Below are positions 56,276 to 64,000 of a DNA stretch of 64,000 nt, one piece after another. Under the pieces are notes generated by a model. That model did not search any database, was not told the origin of the DNA, and saw only the letters and a program-made list of their open reading frames with translations. Where the stretch lies: contig OZ025788.1 of NCBI GenBank assembly GCA_964019425.1, positions 1,240,001 to 1,304,000 of the forward strand. Direction: 5' to 3'. The first letter of the stretch is position 1; each line of letters starts with the position of its first letter. The stretch is from Flectonema sp. DT1601. Its lineage: Eukaryota; Euglenozoa; Diplonemea; Diplonemida; Diplonemidae. A program made the translations under genes and the position numbers.

Positions 56276-56757
56276 GAGTAATGTTATCAAAACATATTAG
56301 ACAGTGAATACAGTCTGAGGTCAGTTATATCAATGTGTTGCCCGTCATATAATAAGGGAAAAAGTGCCTACAATAAGGAGGACAAAAAAAAAAAAAAAAA
56401 AAAAAAAAAGAACAAACGAATTTTTAGAAGAAAAAAAATAACAAAAAAAAAAAAAAAAATTATAACAAAGAGGGAGCCATTGAGTTTGTTTTACTTTATT
56501 GAGAGGCTCTCCTTAGCAGTTGTGGAATCTCCCAATGCTAAAGTTGTTTGCTCATCAGTAGGTTGTTAACCTTCTGTAGGATTTCATTGCAGGTAACGAA
56601 CCGACATATTCAATAAGTCATTCATCACGTGGTGTTTTTTATAATCATATTCGTAACAGGAATTACTTCATGAGAGAATGGATATGTACAATTTGTTTGT
56701 TTTGTTTAATAACAGAAAAAAGATTTTTTTCAGAAGGGGGTCCGCAACAACAACAAC
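56276..56757. other. Spacer with probable 5' UTR intron of the EF-hand gene
   Basis: The spacer holds a 26-A run (56384-56409) and A-rich sequence. CAG|GTAACG at 56593 and either AATAACAG (56715) or TTTTTTTCAG (56733) would define an intron of about 120-140 nt in the leader, ending shortly before the ATG at 56758. Confidence 0.4.
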
Positions 56758-59529
56758 ATGCATCCCAATCTCCGACGAATGTTGGACGCTTTTCGTTATT
56801 TTGATCCACAGCACTCGGGTACTATAGCACAAGAAGCCTTTCTGCAACAAGTGAAACAGTTAAGTGGGAACGTACCAGCGGTAGAGACACTTCTCGAACA
56901 GTTTAGCAGCAGTGTTTACCCTGACAGGGTTGATTATAACGCATTCATTGCTCACTTAGATACTATGCTTGAAAGGCAAGCAGGAGAAAAGATAAAGGAA
57001 ATGGCGCTACAAAGATATCGGCAACACCAATCCCCAGCCAGAGATATCAGATCACCTCCTGGATTTATAGAACCTGATGAGGATCGTAGTCAGAATTCAG
57101 CGAGAAATAATAAAGTTATTGAAATACCAATAAGAAACTTGTTTACTGAAATTGACACCAACAGAAATGGTCTCGTGACATACAGTGAGGTCTACAGTGC
57201 TTTGGTATCAGGTGGAGTTCAGATACCTGTTTCTGAATATAAAATGTTATATTACGGAATAGATCAAGATGGGAAAGGTTTCCTCAATCTTCAGGAATTT
57301 GCGATTCTTGTTGACCAGATTCACGCTCGAGAACACAAAGACACTCACTCAACAGAATATCTATTCCGATGTATTGATCGTAACAGTGATGAGTTCATCT
57401 CATATAGTGACCTACAAGAAAGTCATCGTGGACTGAATAGTGATTCTATTCCTTTACAATTATTTAATAAGTTTAGTGACCCTCAAGGCTTTCTTGATTT
57501 CAGTAAATTTAATAACCTGTTGGAATATATGCATGGCTTCATTCCAAAACATGTTATTTCAATGTTTTATGATATCGATACCGCAGGTAGAGGACTCGCA
57601 TCATTTAATGACCTAGTCAGTGGTTTGCGTAAACGCGGAGCTACTTTATCCCGATCTCAGTTTAATAAAATTGATAAATTCGGAGAAGGCTATCTCGACC
57701 TTTATCAATTCGTTGATCTCGTTGATGATCTTCGTGAGACGCCAAAACGCACTCGGATGCAGTACTCTACCAACCTGCCGACTCAATCAAAAACTTCTCC
57801 AGGAATTGATTATAACGATGAGAGTAATGTTCGAGTTGAAGAAATTGATAGCAAACCAACAAGGAACTCGTTTATGCAAAATGCAGTGAAACACGTACAG
57901 TATCAGCATACGATGGGTCATCAAGATCCTGCAGAAGGAAATTATAAAATAGAAGATGAAGAACAAGAACAAGAAGATAATTACATTGTAGACAACAGGT
58001 CAATAAGTCATTCAAGTAGACAGCAATCTATTGAAAGAGGAAGAAGTGTTTCACAAAACAGATCTTCTCCAACTCCGTCGTCAATTCCTCAGAGTGATGA
58101 GTTTGTTCCAACTTCTCAAAGTCGAAGATCCCCATCACTAAATTCACACATCGAAGTAGAAGTAGATTACACTAACGGAAGTCATCAACAAGATGTTGTT
58201 GTTGATAATCACAATTCACGAATGAGATCCTTCACACCAAATAGTAGTCGTGTTAGTTATGTAGAACCTGTTCAATATCAAAATCAACATTCATCACAAC
58301 AACAAAATAGAAACTCTATTCAGTATGAAGCGATCCCGCAACAGGATGTCAGTCGGAGGGTGAGTTCTGAAAAAACTCTTCCGGAGGCTTCGTATGATGA
58401 AGTTGATGTTGTCGGTGGGCAATTAGAACAACCAGTTAGGGGTCGCGTTCAACAGCAACATCAACAACCACACCAACAACAACAACAACAACAACCACAG
58501 CAACAACAACAACAACAACATGTTGTAAATAACATCGTTCCCAATGAAATAAAAATTTTATTCCAAGACATCGATACCAATTCTGATGGTGTTGTCACTT
58601 ACGAAGAAGTTTTTAACACAATTTCTAAAAGGGGATTACTTATTTCTGAACAAGAATATGATCTCCAATTTGGACGTGTCGACCAACACGCCAATGGATT
58701 CATCAACGCCCATCAGTTCTCCTCTCTTTGGATGGCTTTAGTTTCCTTTAACGAAAGAGGTATTTCATCATCTACTTCTGGTATACTTAAGAAATCAATT
58801 ATAAAATTAAAACCTATCGCTGCTAAACTTTTAATGCAATGCAGTGAACTTGACACGTCAAGAAACGGAGCAGTTTCTGTAAAATTGTTGAGAGACATCG
58901 CAAAACAAAATAATATTGAATTGACTGACTATGAATTAAATGCGATGTCGGGATGTAAAGAAACACTCGACTACATTAAACTGATTGGACTCTTGATGGA
59001 GGCAGAAAATAAAGAATCAACGCAAAAACCACAACAGAGTCAGAGTCTTTCTCCATCTGGAAGTGCAAGATCGAGATCGTCACCTGTTCGAGTTACGTCA
59101 CCAGTTGTGTCTTCTCAAAAACCAGCTAGGATGAGATGTTCTCGAAGTGTTAAGATAGCACTAACCAAGTTATTAGGTCCTAATGCTGCTGGTATTGTTT
59201 CAAATGCTTTGAGTGATTTCGCGAGGAAATTGAATGTTCGTCCAGCCCCACCTCCAGGATACATTAGATCACAAGACCTTTCAAAAGTAATATCATCATT
59301 GTATAGATCAGTTTCAAGAGAACCAGTCAAATCAGTTCTTCAAGCAGCTGTTCAGATTGGTAAGACTCCATTTCATCCAATCGAATCACCGACAGCGTTT
59401 GAAGCTGCTGCACAAGCTGCTGCTGCCAATATCCGCGCTACATCAACACAAACACTTGTTGATTATCGTTTCTTTCTTGCTGAAACCAGACTAATGTCAC
59501 AGAAACAAGTTCCAGTTCAGATGCCGTAA
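56758..59529 (+). CDS. Multi-EF-hand protein with polyglutamine tract
   Basis: The single exon encodes 923 residues. EF-hand-like loops are FDPQHSGTIAQEAF (about 16), IDTNRNGLVTYSEV (about 132), IDQDGKGFLNLQEF (about 168), IDRNSDEFISYSDL (about 205), IDTAGRGLASFNDL (about 272), a degenerate one near 305, IDTNSDGVVTYEEV (about 605) and VDQHANGFINAHQF (about 641). The loops at 132 and 605 keep most calcium ligands; several others are degenerate. A disordered, Ser/Gln-rich section (about 340-595) ends in a polyglutamine tract. The C-terminus has Ser/Arg-rich and helical parts without a known domain. The two EF blocks are similar (IDTN at the start of each), suggesting internal duplication. It is probably a cytoplasmic calcium-responsive scaffold or cytoskeletal protein; I do not recognise the family. 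Confidence 0.85.
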   Translation: MHPNLRRMLDAFRYFDPQHSGTIAQEAFLQQVKQLSGNVPAVETLLEQFSSSVYPDRVDYNAFIAHLDTMLERQAGEKIKEMALQRYRQHQSPARDIRSPPGFIEPDEDRSQNSARNNKVIEIPIRNLFTEIDTNRNGLVTYSEVYSALVSGGVQIPVSEYKMLYYGIDQDGKGFLNLQEFAILVDQIHAREHKDTHSTEYLFRCIDRNSDEFISYSDLQESHRGLNSDSIPLQLFNKFSDPQGFLDFSKFNNLLEYMHGFIPKHVISMFYDIDTAGRGLASFNDLVSGLRKRGATLSRSQFNKIDKFGEGYLDLYQFVDLVDDLRETPKRTRMQYSTNLPTQSKTSPGIDYNDESNVRVEEIDSKPTRNSFMQNAVKHVQYQHTMGHQDPAEGNYKIEDEEQEQEDNYIVDNRSISHSSRQQSIERGRSVSQNRSSPTPSSIPQSDEFVPTSQSRRSPSLNSHIEVEVDYTNGSHQQDVVVDNHNSRMRSFTPNSSRVSYVEPVQYQNQHSSQQQNRNSIQYEAIPQQDVSRRVSSEKTLPEASYDEVDVVGGQLEQPVRGRVQQQHQQPHQQQQQQQPQQQQQQQHVVNNIVPNEIKILFQDIDTNSDGVVTYEEVFNTISKRGLLISEQEYDLQFGRVDQHANGFINAHQFSSLWMALVSFNERGISSSTSGILKKSIIKLKPIAAKLLMQCSELDTSRNGAVSVKLLRDIAKQNNIELTDYELNAMSGCKETLDYIKLIGLLMEAENKESTQKPQQSQSLSPSGSARSRSSPVRVTSPVVSSQKPARMRCSRSVKIALTKLLGPNAAGIVSNALSDFARKLNVRPAPPPGYIRSQDLSKVISSLYRSVSREPVKSVLQAAVQIGKTPFHPIESPTAFEAAAQAAAANIRATSTQTLVDYRFFLAETRLMSQKQVPVQMP
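58450..58520 (+). repeat. CAA/CAG trinucleotide tract encoding polyglutamine
   Basis: Mostly CAA with some CAG and CAC/CAT codons, encoding a Gln-rich stretch with a few His and Pro. It is mainly CAA, so it is less prone to slippage than a pure CAG repeat. Length variation between strains would keep the frame. Confidence 0.9.
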
Positions 59530-60355
59530 AAATTATATTTTCTTTCCAAACTAACAGACGATTGCTTCTGATGGCAAATATTGTAGACTACAAACACTTC
59601 CCTGTTCCAATCCCCTTAATCCCTTTTCAACAAACGATTAGTAGAATAATATAATTAGAAATAGATCTTTGTGATAACTTTTGCGGTTACTATTCATTCT
59701 TTCTTCGGTAAGAGAGAATTCTTTTTTCTTTCCATCGTGTCATAAGAAATGATGGGAGGAGAGCAAAAAAAAAACATGATGAATTTTCATTTTCGTTTTT
59801 TTTTTTTTCCAATGCCAAGCTACCCTATTTGTGTGAGATAGAGATCATTTTGGCAGCTTTATTTTGACGGCATCATTCTCGTCAAGTGATGAGAGCTTTT
59901 CAAGAATATTAATTTTCGACTACTTTTAAGACGACGAAGTATCACATCTTATCGGAAGTTCTGTTAGAACTCGCAGCTGAGAAATACGAATAGCGCAATG
60001 GACTCTTAGTAGTAAACGGATTTCGTAAAGAAACTCTGTTTGTTTCTTTTTCTTCCTCTTTTTTTTCTTACTGAACCCACACACGCTGATCAGAAATGTG
60101 AAAGCGTAAGCAGTTAAAAAAAGAAGAAGAAAAAAAAAAGGAAATGAACTTTTTTTAAAAAAAAAAAGTACAAAAAAAAAAGGGATGACAAAGTAACCTT
60201 CGCACTCATAATAGAGTGCTTTAGAATATTAGAACTTAAGAAAAGTATTGGTGATCAGCTATTGGAATTTATTATTATTTTTACTTTTTTTACAGGAGGT
60301 ATCCCCTATTCCCCTCCCACCCCTTACCTCCTTAATACTGTAGGATATCTTACAG
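59530..60355. other. Intergenic spacer before the TRF4-like gene
   Basis: AT-rich spacer with A runs near 60159-60180 and no supported gene. Two candidate splice acceptors precede gene 8: TTTTTTTACAG ending at 60295 and GATATCTTACAG ending at 60355, immediately before the ATG. Confidence 0.5.
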
Positions 60356-63163
60356 ATGGATTTAATATCCAATTCTGTAGCAACGGAGATGAAAGATTTG
60401 GTATCGAAGAGAGGACTATCTTCAGCTGTGAATGTGATACTTAACTCTCTATTAGTTGTGTGTGATAGAAGAGAACTGTATGCTGGAGTGTCTAGTTGGG
60501 TTGAAGATAACGCGGTTCTTGCAATCCCTCCACTTGGTGAAAAGAATGAAGTCAGTAATGAGACTACCAGATCAACAACACCAGTAAGTACTTCATCAGG
60601 TGAAGCAGGTACTGTTACTGTTAGTAGTAAGACATCTGTTTCATCATTACCAGCAACAACAACAACAACAACAACAACTCTTCCGGTTATAAAATCAAAT
60701 GTACCTCTAAATGGTGTTGTAGTCACAGGAAAAAGACAACCACCAATGAACAGATCTAATCAACAAGGAAAGACAAAAGCTAACAGAAAACAACAACAAT
60801 CAAAGTGCCCGCCATGGTTAGCATATGCTGGTCTACCTTCTGATGGATCAATAGACACAGCAACAGAGATCCAGGCTTATGTTTCTTTTGTTGGAGCAAC
60901 AGAGAGTGAGATTGGAGCGCGTTCCTCAATGAGAACTAGTTTACAGAAACTAGTTCAACTGTTGGTCTCTCCAGAAGCTATTTTAAAAGTGATTGGTTCT
61001 TGGGCTACTGGTCTCGCTTCCTTTAATAGTACTTTAGATCTGGTAGTTGAATGTCCATTTCAAAGTAATATCCTCGAGTCAATTCAAAGTGTCTTTGCAG
61101 ACCTCGGAGTTTGCAGCGAATTCGCGATTGTTGGAGGATTCTCCGCCTTGAAACTCACAAGCGAATCACTTTCTCAAGCTGTGTGGCAACAACAGATGCT
61201 TAATCATAATAGGAATGAACATGGTGATTTCTCTGTTCATATATTCGCTGATGGTAACGCAACAACTATGAATGCTCCAATCAATAGCAGATATGTAACA
61301 ACTAAAATAGCATCTCGACTAAACAAATTTCCTGAAAACAGACGAACTGCTTTCGTTATCAGAGGAATCATTGACAAAACTAACTTGGGAACTCAACCTG
61401 GTGGAATTTCTGGTCATGTCGTATTGTTACTTGTGTTAGCACACTTTGAAGAGACAAAGACGCAGTCGTCGTTTACTGATCCGGGTTGGGTTTTACGTGA
61501 GTTTTTTAGATATTATTCGACTTTTGATTTCGTTAATCATTCAATCAATCCAGTACCATTAGCTGGTGAATCTGTTTTTATACCAAAAGTACATCCTGGT
61601 GATCAATTATCAATATTGGATCCTCTCAGAAGTGGATACAACTCAGCTCACGGAATAACAAAACTCCCTCAGTTAGTCGGAACATTACAATATCTGAGTA
61701 TGTTAATACAAAGATACGATCGTGATACTCGTGGTACTCCATTACTACCTAATTTAGTAGCTTGTGGAGAATCATTGTGGAAACGACACACGTGGCTTCG
61801 TAGAGGAATTGATATCAATAAACATCTTGCTGTCTCTGTTGCTAAAGGAGTGGCAGACTTTCTTGAAGATCCAACAAACATAAGTGCTAAAGAAGAATTG
61901 TTGAGTGTCGCTGCGTGGGATTCTGCGAACAGCATGTTGTCAATGAAATTACAATTAATTCAAAGAATTGTTTCTAAGGCTCATTCTCCTCTTTCTCATT
62001 TTCGTGGTCATGTCCCTCAGTTAGTTGAAGCACTGTCAAGGTTTAAAGACGAACCTGAAGTACAAGAACACTACCAACGAAGTTTACGTAATACGATTTC
62101 AAAAGATTTAATGATCACCGTAGTTAAAGAGATAGCTGATTATGTGACTCTTCCAACTAATCAAAACCTTCGAGAAGAAGTTCGTAGAATTGCCTTTCTT
62201 GGAGAAGGCCAACCAGATCAAGATAATGCTCATCCAATTGCGTTGTATTTATTTACAAAAGTTTCTGAGGATCCAAATTCAGCACTTTGGGAATTTAAAA
62301 CTTGCATTGGACAACTAGTAAGCGCGTTACGTGACAGTTCATATTCACTTGAGCCAGAAGTTCAAGTACAGCGACTTCGAATTATGGGTGCCATGGTAAC
62401 CCCAGAAATCGCAGCAAAGGTCAGCTCCGAAGCTGTCGAATACTTTGAGAACCCGAACAACAAAGAAGAGAGAGAAGAATTAGTGAAATCAATTATTATC
62501 AGTAGCCACACTACTAAAGAAGCTGAAGACGAATGGGTTGAATGGAACGATCAAAAGAACTTATCCGCCTCAGTAGCAGTTTTGGCAAAACTCCGACAAA
62601 ATCCAAACTCAGTAATAAAAGCTGTTAGAGATGATGGTCTTCCTGTACTCGCAAAGATCTTAAATGAGTTTAATGACCTTCCTGAGGTTCGTTTAAACAG
62701 ACAACGAGCGGTGTGTGCGTCCGTGACGGGTGATATCGCCTTTGCTATCGCTAAGGATGTGCTTCGATTCGTTAGAGATCCTAACAACGTTCAAAAAGTA
62801 AAAAGTTTTGGTGACGGTCTCTTAAATGGTGTCAACGGAGGAAGAGAAGTAGCTGAACTCGGCATCCTGCTGGAAATCGCAAAGATGACTGGCTCTCGAT
62901 TGTCTGACTTCAAGGAAGTTCCAATTGAAGACTTTAAGAAGCTTCAAGATTCTCTGGAACGGTTTAAGAATCTTCCAGAAATTGTAGATACGAAAAGAAA
63001 GATTGCAAGACGTATCTTCCAAGTGATGGCTTCAACTCTTCCAAGTAGAATCGCTTCATTTTTCTTCAGACAGATGGGAGATCCTGAAGACCCTGAAGAA
63101 CCCATTGAAGAGATACCAGCTGACGGCGATACAATGCTTCCATCTGATGTTGGTCTTCAATGA
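60356..63163 (+). CDS. TRF4-like noncanonical poly(A) polymerase fold, probably inactive, with four novel C-terminal repeats
   Basis: The single exon encodes 935 residues. After a low-complexity Thr/Lys/Gln-rich N-terminus, the nucleotidyltransferase core carries IGSWATGLASFNSTLDLVV (about 213), the PAP/central helix motif PGGISGHVVLLLVLAHF (about 348) and the PAP-associated motif LSILDPLRSGYNSAHG (about 418). In active TRF4/5-family enzymes the first motif ends SDIDLVV, with two catalytic Asp. Here it reads STLDLVV, so the first Asp is missing, and the third catalytic Asp (usually in HIDVSF) is replaced near VHIFAD. The enzyme is probably inactive or has another role. Residues about 495-905 contain four imperfect helical repeats of about 95-110 residues (VAKGVADF, VVKEIADY, VSSEAVEY, IAKDVLRF, each followed by a PxN motif and ending in a PEV/PEI motif). 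I do not recognise this repeat. Confidence 0.75.
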   Translation: MDLISNSVATEMKDLVSKRGLSSAVNVILNSLLVVCDRRELYAGVSSWVEDNAVLAIPPLGEKNEVSNETTRSTTPVSTSSGEAGTVTVSSKTSVSSLPATTTTTTTTLPVIKSNVPLNGVVVTGKRQPPMNRSNQQGKTKANRKQQQSKCPPWLAYAGLPSDGSIDTATEIQAYVSFVGATESEIGARSSMRTSLQKLVQLLVSPEAILKVIGSWATGLASFNSTLDLVVECPFQSNILESIQSVFADLGVCSEFAIVGGFSALKLTSESLSQAVWQQQMLNHNRNEHGDFSVHIFADGNATTMNAPINSRYVTTKIASRLNKFPENRRTAFVIRGIIDKTNLGTQPGGISGHVVLLLVLAHFEETKTQSSFTDPGWVLREFFRYYSTFDFVNHSINPVPLAGESVFIPKVHPGDQLSILDPLRSGYNSAHGITKLPQLVGTLQYLSMLIQRYDRDTRGTPLLPNLVACGESLWKRHTWLRRGIDINKHLAVSVAKGVADFLEDPTNISAKEELLSVAAWDSANSMLSMKLQLIQRIVSKAHSPLSHFRGHVPQLVEALSRFKDEPEVQEHYQRSLRNTISKDLMITVVKEIADYVTLPTNQNLREEVRRIAFLGEGQPDQDNAHPIALYLFTKVSEDPNSALWEFKTCIGQLVSALRDSSYSLEPEVQVQRLRIMGAMVTPEIAAKVSSEAVEYFENPNNKEEREELVKSIIISSHTTKEAEDEWVEWNDQKNLSASVAVLAKLRQNPNSVIKAVRDDGLPVLAKILNEFNDLPEVRLNRQRAVCASVTGDIAFAIAKDVLRFVRDPNNVQKVKSFGDGLLNGVNGGREVAELGILLEIAKMTGSRLSDFKEVPIEDFKKLQDSLERFKNLPEIVDTKRKIARRIFQVMASTLPSRIASFFFRQMGDPEDPEEPIEEIPADGDTMLPSDVGLQ

Positions 63164-63668
63164 GTTTTTGATCAATTCTTTTTTCTTTGGCGGTCAATCT
63201 CTTACCTGCTCTTTTTTATTTTTTTTATATGTGTTTCTGCAGTACTGTTTTCAGTTTTGCTTCTTGTGCACCGTGTCAGTGCTTTTCCATATCTCCCCCC
63301 CCCTTTTTTTTTTCTTCTGTTTGACATTTTATGGTATTTCCTTTACGTCTGTCATTGTTTAGTTACGGCCTGTGGAGGGGGGAAAAAAAAGAGAATATGG
63401 GAGAAAGAAGTTGTTTGATTCCGCTTATGTATTGAGGAAAAGAGGGAGAAAAAAAAAGATTTAAAAAAAAAAAAAAAATTGTGAGCACTATCGAACAGCT
63501 ACCTATGAATAGTCAGAGTAGTGAATCTCTCGACATCTCCCTCAAAGTTTTGTAGGACTGCACAGGTTATCGATTTTCCATCCCAAAAATCTCAAAAAAA
63601 AAAATTTTCATTCACATTTTCATCAAGACAACATGTCCTGAGTGACTTCAGATTCAGTCTCTTCCCTT

Positions 63669-63704
<36 letters not shown>

Positions 63705-64000
63705 AGTTTTGGTTACTGAACTGAAGTATTTTCTTTTTTTTCCTGAGCGATTAAGATTAAAATTGAGGGGTACATACACCTACTAAATAAATATATATAA
63801 TGCAAAACTAATTTTCTTTTCCCCAACTCTCCGGGGATAATAAGAACTGTTTTGTTTTCCCTTGAGTACGTGCGTAGTTGCTGAATTACCAGATTCGATA
63901 ACGTTCTGGTCAAGACAGAAATATATTTCCCATTTCTTTTGATGAATGGCTTCAAATATTGTTTTAATACTTTAGAAGAAGTTAATATTTTTTTTACATT
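63164..64000. other. 3' flank of the TRF4-like gene, no gene seen
   Basis: T-rich and A-rich sequence including a 33-T run at 63671-63703. No frame in this stretch has coding character, and no RNA gene was recognised. Confidence 0.5.

Noticed and set aside
63521-63955. Short open frames in the last 500 bases.
   Set aside because: They arise from T/A homopolymers and have no coding character.

Overview
The window looks like a gene-dense, intron-poor nuclear genome segment from a unicellular eukaryote (a protist). Evidence: several thousand-codon reading frames with few introns, GT-AG introns of about 70-125 nt, AT-rich spacers full of long A or T runs, and eukaryote-only domains (CNG-type channel, TBC/rhodanese, CUE, EF-hand, EGF, PDZ, ankyrin, TRF4-like). 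I cannot assign the lineage from sequence alone. No tRNA, rRNA, CRISPR, or recognisable viral or retroelement sequence was found.

Layout. All eight supported genes lie on the + strand. (1) 3-32447: the 3' part of a giant surface-protein gene (at least 10,811 codons) made of about 130-residue Cys-pair domains, then TIG-like domains, EGF-like repeats, a Cys-rich module, 8-9 membrane segments, an EF-hand and a PDZ domain. Inside it, 1455-17503 is a GC-rich tandem array with a 3375-bp (1125-codon, 8-domain) period, 4.76 copies, identical wherever compared, sitting in a frame that is otherwise AT-rich. (2) 33710-34759: a small three-exon gene for a predicted lipid-anchored CUE plus Tudor-like protein. 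(3) 37354-40956: an ankyrin protein with an internal minisatellite. (4) 41445-49678: a three-exon gene that appears to fuse two ADP-ribosyltransferase/ankyrin modules to a cyclic-nucleotide-binding-domain ion channel. (5) 52273-54518: a TBC1D23-like gene with three exons. (6) 55040-56275: a probable nucleoplasmin-like-domain protein. (7) 56758-59529: a multi-EF-hand protein with a polyglutamine tract. (8) 60356-63163: a TRF4-like poly(A)-polymerase-fold protein that seems to lack key catalytic aspartates and carries four novel C-terminal repeats.

The genes do not form an obvious pathway. Themes that recur are calcium or second-messenger sensing (EF-hands in genes 1 and 7, the nucleotide-binding channel in gene 4), ankyrin scaffolds (genes 3 and 4) and trafficking or ubiquitin recognition (genes 2 and 5). 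The two most remarkable objects are the homogenised GC-rich array inside gene 1 and the ADP-ribosyltransferase-ankyrin-channel fusion of gene 4.
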